A stretch of DNA of 64,000 nt, taken from assembly GCF_900639865.1 (NCBI RefSeq), contig NZ_CAAAHX010000008.1, positions 1 through 64,000 of the forward strand, in the 5' to 3' direction. The notes below the pieces were generated by a model. It was given only the letters and a program-made list of their open reading frames with translations, was not told where the DNA came from and ran no database searches. The DNA is from Legionella gresilensis (lineage in GTDB: Bacteria > Pseudomonadota > Gammaproteobacteria > Legionellales > Legionellaceae). The translations under genes were made by a program, and so were the position numbers. Below, piece by piece: positions 25,761 to 34,489 of this stretch (position 1 is its first letter; every line of letters begins with the position of its first letter).

Positions 25761-27256
25761 TAGAGCCAGAAAAACAAGTAGAGTTACCAAAAAAACAATT
25801 GCCTTATACCTTTGCTAAAGCTAATGGTGTTATAGCAACGGTAGATGAGAACAACCATGGTATTTTATTCCATTTGCCTAACCCATCTTTATCAGTGCTG
25901 GCTGAAGTTACACGTTTTTTACAATGCGATCTTAAATTAAAAGAAGTTACCGAAAATGAGTTTCAGCAGCATTTAACTAATTATTATCAATCTAAATCGT
26001 CCATTTTAGATGCTGCAGAAGGTATGGAAGGTGATATTGATTTATCATTGCTTGCAGGTCAATTACCTACCAGCGAAGACCTATTGGATAATCAGGATGA
26101 TGCCCCTATCATTCGCTTATTAAATGCTTTATTTACTCAGGCTATTAAGCAAAAAGCTTCTGATATTCATATTGAAACTTATGAAAATCGGGTCATAGTA
26201 CGTAATCGAGTTGATGGTGTTTTGCATGAGGTTTTAGAAATTCAACGGGCTATTGCGCCCTTAGTTATTTCACGTGTTAAGGTTATGGCAAAGTTGGATA
26301 TTGCTGAGAAACGCATTCCACAAGATGGTCGGATTGCCCTGCGTATTGGTGGCCATAACGTTGATGTTAGGGTATCAACATTGCCATCAAACCATGGTGA
26401 ACGGATTGTGCTACGTATTTTAGATAAGCAAGCTGCACAACTTGACTTAGGTTTATTAGGTATGGCAGCAAAGCCATTACAAATTATCCGCGGCTTAATT
26501 TCGCAACCCCATGGCATTATTTTAGTGACGGGCCCTACAGGCTCTGGTAAAACTACTTCATTATACGCCATGCTTACAGAATTAAATGAAGTAAGTCGCA
26601 ATATCCTCACTATCGAAGATCCTATCGAATATGATTTACCAGGAATTGGGCAAACACAAGTAAATACCAAAGTCCAAATGACCTTTGCAAAAGGTTTAAG
26701 AGCTATTCTCCGTCAAGACCCTGATGTGGTCATGATTGGAGAAATTCGGGATTTAGAAACAGCTGAAATTGCTGTGCAAGCAAGTTTAACAGGCCATTTA
26801 GTTTTATCTACCTTACATACTAACAGTGCACTTGGGGCTTTAACCCGGTTAATAGACATGGGGGTAGAATCCTTTCTCCTTTCTTCAAGTATTATAGGAT
26901 TGATAGCGCAAAGGCTCGTTAGGAAACTCTGTTCAGCCTGCAAAACACCTCATAACTTACGTGATGATGAGAAAGAGTTAATGGGTATAACAAATGAAAT
27001 AGATATTTCAAAGGTATGCGAACCTAAAGGATGTGATCTTTGTAATCAACTTGGCTATAGAGGTCGAACTGGCATTTACGAGTTAATTATTATTGATGAA
27101 AACTTGCGTGGAATGATTCATAGAAATGATAGTTTGCAAACGATTGATAACTATTTACGTCCACAAGTTCCAACAATTCGCCAAGATGGCTTTAAACGAG
27201 TATTAGCTGGAGATACCTCTTTGGCAGAAATTTTACGCGTCACAAGTCAGCATTAA
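25757..27256 (+). CDS. gspE: Type II secretion ATPase
   Basis: A 499-residue cytoplasmic ATPase (LspE) that drives pseudopilus assembly. The N-terminal domain occupies residues 1-110. The catalytic part has Walker A GPTGSGKTT at 259-267, an Asp box RQDPDVVMIGEIRDLETAEI and a His box TGHLVLSTLHTN. A tetracysteine zinc site (CSAC...CDLC) lies near 395-435. Length and motifs are complete. It begins inside the last codons of gspD, so the two are translationally coupled, and its partners must be elsewhere in the genome. Confidence 0.96.
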   Translation: MIEPEKQVELPKKQLPYTFAKANGVIATVDENNHGILFHLPNPSLSVLAEVTRFLQCDLKLKEVTENEFQQHLTNYYQSKSSILDAAEGMEGDIDLSLLAGQLPTSEDLLDNQDDAPIIRLLNALFTQAIKQKASDIHIETYENRVIVRNRVDGVLHEVLEIQRAIAPLVISRVKVMAKLDIAEKRIPQDGRIALRIGGHNVDVRVSTLPSNHGERIVLRILDKQAAQLDLGLLGMAAKPLQIIRGLISQPHGIILVTGPTGSGKTTSLYAMLTELNEVSRNILTIEDPIEYDLPGIGQTQVNTKVQMTFAKGLRAILRQDPDVVMIGEIRDLETAEIAVQASLTGHLVLSTLHTNSALGALTRLIDMGVESFLLSSSIIGLIAQRLVRKLCSACKTPHNLRDDEKELMGITNEIDISKVCEPKGCDLCNQLGYRGRTGIYELIIIDENLRGMIHRNDSLQTIDNYLRPQVPTIRQDGFKRVLAGDTSLAEILRVTSQH

Positions 27257-27347
27257 TCAAATTTTGCTCAATTTGCTATTTATAATAAGTCTTAGTAGTA
27301 TTTATAGTAATGCAAACAACTTAATAAGCATTTAAAAAAGGGGAGAA

Positions 27348-27488
27348 ATGATGGCTGAAGAAAAAAATCCCAAAAAACCGCTTCCTGAAAATAATAAAAA
27401 AGACGAAAAGGATCCTAAGCGAGAAGAAGAACATGATAAAACATTAAAAGATACCTTTCCTGCTAGTGATCCACCAGCAACTTATTAG
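27348..27488 (+). CDS. Tiny acidic/basic protein with FPASDPP motif
   Basis: A 46-residue protein (MMAEEKNPKKPLPENN start) made almost entirely of Lys, Glu, Asp and Pro, ending KDTFPASDPPATY. The C-terminal TFPASDPP motif recurs in small uncharacterised bacterial proteins. AAAGGGGAG, 5-8 bases before ATG 27348, is an excellent ribosome-binding site; ATG 27351 is the alternative. Probably disordered and cytoplasmic. It lies 91 bp after gspE, so it may be expressed independently. Function unknown. Confidence 0.7.
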   Translation: MMAEEKNPKKPLPENNKKDEKDPKREEEHDKTLKDTFPASDPPATY

Positions 27489-27569
27489 TTCTTTGTAAGC
27501 TTTTACCTTTAAATTTAATCTTGCTTCTAAGTATCACGGCTGGTTTGCGGCACCTAGAAGATTTGATTT

Positions 27570-27601
27570 CTGGATGCTGCGGACAAGTCGCGGCACGTAG
27601 G
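27570..27601 (+). repeat. Dispersed repeat family A, copy 4
   Basis: CTGGATGCTGCGGACAAGTC continuing into GCGGCACGTAGG. A related GC-rich stretch follows at about 27640-27668. Both sit between the tiny FPASDPP gene and cysS. Confidence 0.75.
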
Positions 27602-27709
27602 TGTTAAATCGTGGTAGGTAGGATTTTATCCAGTAGCCTGCGTGCAAGCCTGCAAGGCCGGAACCCAGGTTTCACTACATTTCGCCCAGGCTGCTCATCA
27701 CTTTACATA

Positions 27710-29074
27710 TCAAACAACTAGCTTCTTACGCCAGGTTGTGCCATTTGGTCCATCTTCTAGTTCTATATTGTGATTGAGCAAGGTCTCTCTTATCTCATCA
27801 GCTTGCTGCCAATTTTTGGCAACACGTGCTTCCCGGCGTTTTTCAATTAGATTTTCTATAAATTCTTTATCAACGTCAGCCGACTCAGCTTGCAAAAACT
27901 CAGCAGGAGAACTTTGTAATAAACCTAATAAACCTGCTAATTTTTTTAAAGTATTAGCTAGTGCTGGTCTTTTAGTTTTATTAAACTCATGACTTAATTG
28001 AAATAAAATAGATAAAGCAATAGGCGTGTTAAAATCATCATTCATCGCCTTATTAAATTCATTTATCCATGTCTCATCATTCTCATTCGTATCAGTAGCC
28101 TCTTTTATAGTCTGATAAAGCCTTGATAGCGCCTTAGCAGCATTATGAAGATTATCTTCTGAGTAATTAAGAGGACTACGATAATGACTGCTTAAAAGAA
28201 AATAACGAATCACTTCAGGATGATGTTTTTTCAAAACATCTTGGATAGTAAGAAAGTTACCTGTTGATTTTGCCATTTTTTCATTATTAACTTGCAGCAT
28301 ACCTACATGCAACCAATAATTAGCAAAAGGTTTGTCACTAGCAGCTTCACTTTGAGCAATTTCATTTTCATGGTGAGGAAATTGTAAATCCAGTCCTCCA
28401 CCATGGATGTCAAACTGCTCGCCTAAAGCATCCATAGCCATAGCTGAGCATTCGATATGCCAACCAGGCCGCCCTTCTCCCCAAGGTGATGACCAACTTG
28501 GTTCCTCAGGCTTGGCTTTTTTCCATAAAACAAAATCAAGTGGTGAGTGCTTTTCTTTAACTACTTCAATACGAGCCCCTGCAACAAGACCTTCTAAATC
28601 TTTATGAGATAGCTTGCCATAATCTTTAAAATGCTCAACTTCGAAGCAAATATCACCATTTGCACTTTGATAAGCATATCCTTTAGCAAGCAAGCGCTCA
28701 ATTAGCTTAATAATTGAATCTATATACTCTGTGGCTCGCGGCTCAAAATCTGGTGTTAAAATATTTAAGGCAGCTGTATCAACATGCATAGCCTGAATAT
28801 ATTGTTCTGTCAGCTCTTGAATAGAAACACCACGCTCTCTAGCACGTAATATAATTTTATCGTCAATATCTGTAATGTTACGTACAAATTTTACTGCAAA
28901 GCCCTGGCTTCTTAAAAACCTTACAATAACATCAAAACAAACCATTGATCGAGCATGCCCAAGATGACAATAGTCATAAACAGTTATCCCGCAAGCATAC
29001 AAACCAATTTTACCAGGCGTAATGGGATTAAAAACTTCTTTTTTACGAGTTAATGAATTATATAAATAAAGCAT
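27710..29074 (-). CDS. cysS: Cysteinyl-tRNA synthetase
   Basis: A 454-residue class I synthetase that charges tRNA-Cys. The HIGH box reads HLGH in [11 protein letters not shown] (residue 37 onward). Zinc ligands are Cys28 (YACGITVYD), Cys of [11 protein letters not shown], and [12 protein letters not shown]. The KMSKS loop reads KMAKST near residue 270. The length is normal. ATG 29074 is the expected family start ([15 protein letters not shown]). The next gene on the strand, glnS, ends 64 bp upstream. Confidence 0.97.
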   Translation of the reverse strand: MLYLYNSLTRKKEVFNPITPGKIGLYACGITVYDYCHLGHARSMVCFDVIVRFLRSQGFAVKFVRNITDIDDKIILRARERGVSIQELTEQYIQAMHVDTAALNILTPDFEPRATEYIDSIIKLIERLLAKGYAYQSANGDICFEVEHFKDYGKLSHKDLEGLVAGARIEVVKEKHSPLDFVLWKKAKPEEPSWSSPWGEGRPGWHIECSAMAMDALGEQFDIHGGGLDLQFPHHENEIAQSEAASDKPFANYWLHVGMLQVNNEKMAKSTGNFLTIQDVLKKHHPEVIRYFLLSSHYRSPLNYSEDNLHNAAKALSRLYQTIKEATDTNENDETWINEFNKAMNDDFNTPIALSILFQLSHEFNKTKRPALANTLKKLAGLLGLLQSSPAEFLQAESADVDKEFIENLIEKRREARVAKNWQQADEIRETLLNHNIELEDGPNGTTWRKKLVV

Positions 29075-29138
29075 GATCCTCTCTTTCTAAGCATTTGAAT
29101 TGCCAGTTATGACTATCAAGTAGTAAAACTAATAACAG

Positions 29139-30791
29139 TTAACTTATTTTTCCCCACGTGTCTTTTAAGTCGACTACGCGATGAAATGCAGTTACTTTAT
29201 TTTTATCAGATGTATTAACGCAATAATAGCCTAAACGCTCAAATTGAAATACTTCTCCTAACGGTTGATTAGCTAAGGAAGGTTCACATAGAGCTTCCTG
29301 CACTTTCATTGAATCAGGATTTAAAAATTGTAAGAAATTCTCTTCGCGCGCAGGATTTGGATCATTAAATAGTCGATCGTATTGATAAACTGTTACTTTA
29401 TGAGCATGATTACATGAGACCCAGTGTATAACGCCTTTAACTTTACGGCCTTCAGGATTTTTACCCAAAGTGTCAGGATCATAAGTACAATGAATTTCCT
29501 TGATTTCATTATTATCATTATAAACGACATTAATACAACGAATAATATATGCATGCCTTAAACGTACTTCTGCTCCAGGTGATAAACGAAAATACCCCTT
29601 GGGCGGCTCTTCCATAAAATCGCTGCGCTCTATAAAAATTTCACGTGTAAAAGGTAAGCACCGGGTTCCTGCATCAGGATTGTTTTGATGATATGCTGGA
29701 TAAAGCTCTTGAGTTTCATCTAGGAAATTATCAATAACAACTTTAACTGGATTAAGCACACATAGTGCGCGTTTAGCCGTTTTATTTAATTCCTCGCGTA
29801 CACAAGCTTCTAAAATAGACATGTCAATCACGGAATCGCTACGTGAAAGTCCTATCTCTTCACAAAATTGACGAATTGCAGCCGGCGGATAACCACGTTG
29901 GCGCATACCTCTTAATGTGGGCAGGCGAGGATCATTCCAACCTTCAACAATTTTCTGCTCCACAAGTTGCCTTAATTTACGTTTACTTGTAACGGTATGT
30001 GACAAGTTAAGGCGAGCAAACTCTGTCTGGACAGGCCTAGCAGGTACAGGTAGATTTTCGATAAACCAATCATAGAGTGGCCGATGATCTTGAAACTCAA
30101 GTGTACACAATGAATGTGTTATTTTTTCTAATGCATCAGAAATAGGATGCGCATAATCATACATTGGATAAATACACCACTCATCTCCCGTGCGTTGATG
30201 ATGAGCATGTCGAATACGATATAAAACTGGATCACGCATATTAACGTTACCTGATTGCATGTCAATGCGTGCACGTAACACATGAGTGCCATCAGGAAAT
30301 TCGCCTGCTTTCATACGAGCAAATAAATCTAAGTTTTCTTCAATAGGTCGATTACGATAAGGACTCTCTTTCCCAGGCTCTTGTAAGGTGCCTCGATAAG
30401 CTCGTATTTCTTCCATACTCAAACTATCGACATACGCTTTACCAGCTTTAATTAACATAACAGCATAATCGTAAAGTTGTTGATAATAATCCGAAGAATG
30501 AGTTATCTCTTTCCACTCAAAGCCAAGCCATTTAACATCATCAATAATCGCTTTAACATATTCATCCTCTTCTTTAATAGGATTAGTATCATCAAAACGA
30601 AGATAACAATCTCCTTTAAATTCTTCTGCTATTCCAAAGTTTAAGCAAATGGACTTGGCATGGCCTACATGCAAATAACCATTAGGCTCCGGTGGAAAAC
30701 GAGTAATGACTGTTTGATGTTTCCCTGTGGCTAAATCATCTGTTATCAGTTGACGAATAAAATGCGTACGTTTTTCATTAATTTCTGTCAT
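29139..30791 (-). CDS. glnS: Glutaminyl-tRNA synthetase
   Basis: A 550-residue class I synthetase that charges tRNA-Gln directly. The HIGH-type motif is in FPPEPNGYLHVGHAKSI at about residues 27-43 and the KMSKS-type loop is VTSKRKLRQL near 270. The beta-barrel anticodon-binding part (YFRLSPGAEVRLRHAYIIRC onward) is complete. It lies 3 bp after trpA on the same strand, so it is probably co-transcribed with the trp genes. Confidence 0.97.
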   Translation of the reverse strand: MTEINEKRTHFIRQLITDDLATGKHQTVITRFPPEPNGYLHVGHAKSICLNFGIAEEFKGDCYLRFDDTNPIKEEDEYVKAIIDDVKWLGFEWKEITHSSDYYQQLYDYAVMLIKAGKAYVDSLSMEEIRAYRGTLQEPGKESPYRNRPIEENLDLFARMKAGEFPDGTHVLRARIDMQSGNVNMRDPVLYRIRHAHHQRTGDEWCIYPMYDYAHPISDALEKITHSLCTLEFQDHRPLYDWFIENLPVPARPVQTEFARLNLSHTVTSKRKLRQLVEQKIVEGWNDPRLPTLRGMRQRGYPPAAIRQFCEEIGLSRSDSVIDMSILEACVREELNKTAKRALCVLNPVKVVIDNFLDETQELYPAYHQNNPDAGTRCLPFTREIFIERSDFMEEPPKGYFRLSPGAEVRLRHAYIIRCINVVYNDNNEIKEIHCTYDPDTLGKNPEGRKVKGVIHWVSCNHAHKVTVYQYDRLFNDPNPAREENFLQFLNPDSMKVQEALCEPSLANQPLGEVFQFERLGYYCVNTSDKNKVTAFHRVVDLKDTWGKIS

Positions 30792-30794
30792 GGT

Positions 30795-31604
30795 TTACTC
30801 TATCTTATCGATGGCTTGTCGCATGTCTTTAATTAAGCTTGCACCTGCAGTATAAATATCTTTATCCTCTTGATAGGCCTCTATAATTTGATTAATTAAA
30901 GCGGCTCCCACAATGACGCCATCTGCAAATTCAGCAACTTGTGCTGCAACAGCAGGTGTTTTGATGCCAAAACCAACCATTAAAGGCAAATTAGTTTGTT
31001 CCTTTCTCTGCTGATAAAGCGCCTGTACACTTGTTAAATCTAAAGCATTTGAGCCTGTAACACCTTTTAAAGACACATAATATAAATAACCGCGGCCGTA
31101 TTGATTAATTAATTTCATACGCTCAGTGGTTGTTGTAGGTGAACATAGAAAAATGCTATATAAATTATAGGAATCCCAAATAGCTGTTACTTCTTTTGCT
31201 TCTTCAGGCGGTAAATCAACTAAAATTGTACCATCAACACCTACTTCTTTGGCCCGCTTGGCAAAACAATCATAACCATAATATTCAATTGAATTAGTAT
31301 AACCCATAAGTACAACAGACGTATCATTATCTTTCCGGCGAAAATCTTCTACCATTTTTAATACATCATCACTGGTTATATTATAACGCAGCGCCCGCTC
31401 CATAGCTGCTTGTATAACAGGACCTTCGGCCATTGGATCTGAGAATGGAATGCCGAGCTCTAAAATATCTGCACCTGCGGCAACGAGAGCATGCATTAAA
31501 TCAACAGTTGCTTCAGGATAGGGATCACCTGCAGTCAGATAAGGGCTTAACATCTTTTTTTTATTTGCTCGCAAAGCGGATAATGTTTTTTCGATACGAC
31601 TCAT
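30795..31604 (-). CDS. trpA: Tryptophan synthase alpha chain
   Basis: A 269-residue enzyme that splits indole-3-glycerol phosphate into indole and glyceraldehyde 3-phosphate. LELGIPFSDPMAEGPVIQAA holds the catalytic Glu; DGTILVDLPPEE carries the catalytic Asp, and the phosphate site is near GFGIKTPA. I chose ATG 31604 (MSRIEKTLSAL) over the in-frame TTG 31616 because GGAG lies 6 bases upstream of it and the family begins there. It follows trpB by a 27-bp gap. Confidence 0.96.
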   Translation of the reverse strand: MSRIEKTLSALRANKKKMLSPYLTAGDPYPEATVDLMHALVAAGADILELGIPFSDPMAEGPVIQAAMERALRYNITSDDVLKMVEDFRRKDNDTSVVLMGYTNSIEYYGYDCFAKRAKEVGVDGTILVDLPPEEAKEVTAIWDSYNLYSIFLCSPTTTTERMKLINQYGRGYLYYVSLKGVTGSNALDLTSVQALYQQRKEQTNLPLMVGFGIKTPAVAAQVAEFADGVIVGAALINQIIEAYQEDKDIYTAGASLIKDMRQAIDKIE

Positions 31605-31631
31605 TTTAAACTCCAATTACCAAGCATTGAT

Positions 31632-32828
31632 TTATATGCAAAGGCCATCAATACTTGCTACAGTATGGATGTCTTTATCACCACGGCCTGATAAATTAAC
31701 AACAATACTTTGATTAGGTTGCATTGTTTTAGCTAATTTCATGGCATAAGCAACAGCATGGCTTGATTCTAAAGCTGGAATGATGCCTTCTACTTTGGTT
31801 AAAGTCCGGAATGCATCGAGAGCTTCATCATCATTTATTGCTACATATTGAGCACGACCTATATCCTTTAAATGAGCATGCTCAGGCCCAACACCAGGGT
31901 AATCAAGGCCTGCAGATACAGAATGTGTATCTCTAACCTGCCCATATTCATCACAAAGTAGATAGGTACGGTTGCCATGCAATACACCTGGCTTGCCAGC
32001 AATTAGAGAAGCTGAATGCTGACCGGTCTCAATACCCTTTCCACCTGCTTCAACGCCATATATCTTCACATTTTCATCATTTAAAAAGGGATAGAATAAG
32101 CCCATGGCATTGGAACCGCCACCAACACAAGCAACTAAAGCATCCGGGAGGCAAGCTTCTTTTTCTAAAAATTGTTGGCGTACTTCTTGGCCAATGATTG
32201 CTTGAAAATCTCTTACCATTTGTGGGTAAGGATGTGGTCCTGCAACAGTGCCAATAATATAATACGTATTATCAATGTTACTTACCCAGTCACGCATTGC
32301 TTCATTGAGCGCATCCTTTAATGTTTGCGACCCTGCAGTAACAGGAATAACTTTGGCACCGAGTAATTTCATCCGATAAACATTGACTGCTTGTCGCTTA
32401 ACATCTTCAGCACCCATATATACAACACACTCAAGACCAAGCTTCGCTGCAACAGTTGCAGTAGCAACGCCATGTTGACCTGCACCAGTCTCAGCAATAA
32501 TACGTGTTTTACCCATTCTTTTAGCTAATAGCGCCTGCCCTACCGTATTATTTATTTTGTGAGCACCAGTATGATTTAGATCTTCCCTTTTTAAATAAAT
32601 TTTGGCGCCTTGAGCTATGCTGGTTAATCGCTTGGCAAGATACAAAGGTGATGGACGACCGACATAATCTCGTAACTCTTCTTTTAACTCTTCTAAAAAG
32701 CTCTCATCATTCCGGTAAGTCGTATAGGCCGTTTGTAATTCATGCAAGGCATGCATTAGAGTATCTGCGACAAAAATGCCACCATAAGGACCAAAATGCC
32801 CTTTTTCATCAGGGAGTTCTTTATTCAT
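31632..32828 (-). CDS. trpB: Tryptophan synthase beta chain
   Basis: A 398-residue PLP enzyme that joins indole and serine to give tryptophan. The PLP Lys lies in [20 protein letters not shown] at about residue 86. The Gly-rich phosphate site [10 protein letters not shown] and the C-terminal LSGRGDKDI are complete. It overlaps the end of trpF by 8 bp, which suggests translational coupling in the trpF-trpB-trpA order. No trpC, D, E or G lies in the window. Confidence 0.97.
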   Translation of the reverse strand: MNKELPDEKGHFGPYGGIFVADTLMHALHELQTAYTTYRNDESFLEELKEELRDYVGRPSPLYLAKRLTSIAQGAKIYLKREDLNHTGAHKINNTVGQALLAKRMGKTRIIAETGAGQHGVATATVAAKLGLECVVYMGAEDVKRQAVNVYRMKLLGAKVIPVTAGSQTLKDALNEAMRDWVSNIDNTYYIIGTVAGPHPYPQMVRDFQAIIGQEVRQQFLEKEACLPDALVACVGGGSNAMGLFYPFLNDENVKIYGVEAGGKGIETGQHSASLIAGKPGVLHGNRTYLLCDEYGQVRDTHSVSAGLDYPGVGPEHAHLKDIGRAQYVAINDDEALDAFRTLTKVEGIIPALESSHAVAYAMKLAKTMQPNQSIVVNLSGRGDKDIHTVASIDGLCI

Positions 32829-33453
32829 AATTTTCTCTTAATGCTTTAACAAATTGAATCATTTTATGATGATCTTTTATACCTGGCGATTGCTCAATAC
32901 CACTACACACATCGACAGCAAATGGCGATATCTTGCTTATAGCCTGCCTAATATTAGCTGCTGTTAATCCACCAGCTAGAATAATTGGTTTTAAACATTC
33001 TTTTGGAATATTATTCCAATCAAATGTAATACCCGTGCCACCATAAGCATTTGGGGAAGGCGTATCTAATAGAAAAGCAGATGCACTTGGATATAAGCTC
33101 ATCATTTCAGTTACTTTATCTTTATCCTTTACTGATAGCGCTTTAATATACGGTAAATTAAATTGGTTGCAAAAGGCCTCTGATTCATTACCATGAAATT
33201 GTAACCACTGAATAGGTAATTCATGTATAACTTGCCATACCTCTTCCACTTGTGGATTAACAAAAACCGCTACTATATTAACAAATAAAGGTAAAGGCGT
33301 AATCAGCCTTTTAGCGTCTGTAATAGAAATCGCTCGTTTACTTCCTTTATAGAAAATTAAACCAATAGCATCAACACCTAATGCTATTGCATGGACAATA
33401 TCTTCTTCGCGCGTCATCCCGCACATTTTAATCCTAGTCTTACAACTTTGCAT
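32821..33453 (-). CDS. trpF: Phosphoribosylanthranilate isomerase
   Basis: A 210-residue TIM barrel that converts phosphoribosylanthranilate to the CdRP ketose in tryptophan synthesis. [12 protein letters not shown] places the general base Cys near residue 11. [14 protein letters not shown] holds the catalytic Asp, and [11 protein letters not shown] plus [15 protein letters not shown] form the phosphate site. The start abuts the truA stop exactly, and the end overlaps trpB by 8 bp. Confidence 0.95.
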   Translation of the reverse strand: MQSCKTRIKMCGMTREEDIVHAIALGVDAIGLIFYKGSKRAISITDAKRLITPLPLFVNIVAVFVNPQVEEVWQVIHELPIQWLQFHGNESEAFCNQFNLPYIKALSVKDKDKVTEMMSLYPSASAFLLDTPSPNAYGGTGITFDWNNIPKECLKPIILAGGLTAANIRQAISKISPFAVDVCSGIEQSPGIKDHHKMIQFVKALRENYE

Positions 33454-34248
33454 TTAACGCTCCGACAGGAATAAAGGATTAGAAGCGTTAGCTATAATAC
33501 CAAACTCTTTAGGATAAGTAACATTTACTAGATATAATCCATAGGGTGGCGCAGTTTCAGCACCTAAACGTCTATCGGTAGCCTTTAACACTTCATGCAC
33601 CCAAATAACGGGTTTTTTTCCTGAACCGACTGCAATTAATACACCAGCAATATTTCTTACCATATGATGCAAAAATGCATTGGCGATAATATCAATAATA
33701 ACTAAATCACCCTGTCTTGTTACCTGCACATGATAAATATTACGCATAGGCGTATTGGATTGGCATTCTACCGAACGAAATGAAGTAAAATCATTTTCTC
33801 CCAATAAATATTGACTAGCCTCATGCATATGAACATGATTTAGTTGCCGATATTGCCAGGTTACATTGCCACGTAACAAAGCAGGACGAATAGCTGAATT
33901 ATAAATAATATAACGATACTGACGTGATAAGGCTGAATAGCGTGCATGAAAATTATCAGGCATTTCTTTGCCCCATTTTATACAAACATCTTTAGGCAAA
34001 TAAGAATTAGCCCCTTGAATCCATGAACGAATTGACCGCTCTTTTACACAATCAAAGTGGATAATTTGGTTGGTTGCATGCACACCAGTATCTGTTCGAC
34101 CAGCACAAACAACATTTATCTTACAATCTGCAATACGACTAATTGCTGTTTCGATAACTTGTTGTACAGTATGTAACCCTGTTTGCGCTTGCCAACCATG
34201 ATATTGGCTTCCATCGTATTCAACCCCTAAGGCGATACGCATACGCAT
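33454..34248 (-). CDS. truA: tRNA pseudouridine synthase A
   Basis: A 264-residue enzyme that makes pseudouridine 38-40 in tRNA anticodon arms. The catalytic Asp53 is in CAGRTDTGVHATNQ, and NAFLHHMVRNIAGVL is the second conserved block. ATG 34242 (third residue) is an alternative start that fits the family consensus MRIALGVEYDGS. First gene of the truA-trpF-trpB-trpA-glnS row. Confidence 0.96.
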   Translation of the reverse strand: MRMRIALGVEYDGSQYHGWQAQTGLHTVQQVIETAISRIADCKINVVCAGRTDTGVHATNQIIHFDCVKERSIRSWIQGANSYLPKDVCIKWGKEMPDNFHARYSALSRQYRYIIYNSAIRPALLRGNVTWQYRQLNHVHMHEASQYLLGENDFTSFRSVECQSNTPMRNIYHVQVTRQGDLVIIDIIANAFLHHMVRNIAGVLIAVGSGKKPVIWVHEVLKATDRRLGAETAPPYGLYLVNVTYPKEFGIIANASNPLFLSER

Positions 34249-34391
34249 TTCCTACTAAAATTGGCCAATGTATAACACCATACTATATTTGTCTAGGGAA
34301 TAAACGCTAAACTACTGAATATCTTAGCAAATAGAATAAATTAATTGAGTTTATGAAAAATTATAGCCTTTTCCCTTAAATTGCAGATAAA

Positions 34392-34487
34392 GCATAAAGG
34401 AGTGAGGGCGAGGAATTGTACCTAGGAGTAGATGAGGGAGTCGAACAAACTTGTTACACAATATGAAATTTAGTGTGAAATGCTATA
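34392..34487 (+). repeat. Dispersed repeat family B, copy 2
   Basis: Aligns over its whole length with 23077-23170 but has drifted more. It sits between truA and fimV, both on the minus strand, and could influence their transcript ends. Confidence 0.65.
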
Positions 34488-34489
34488 GC

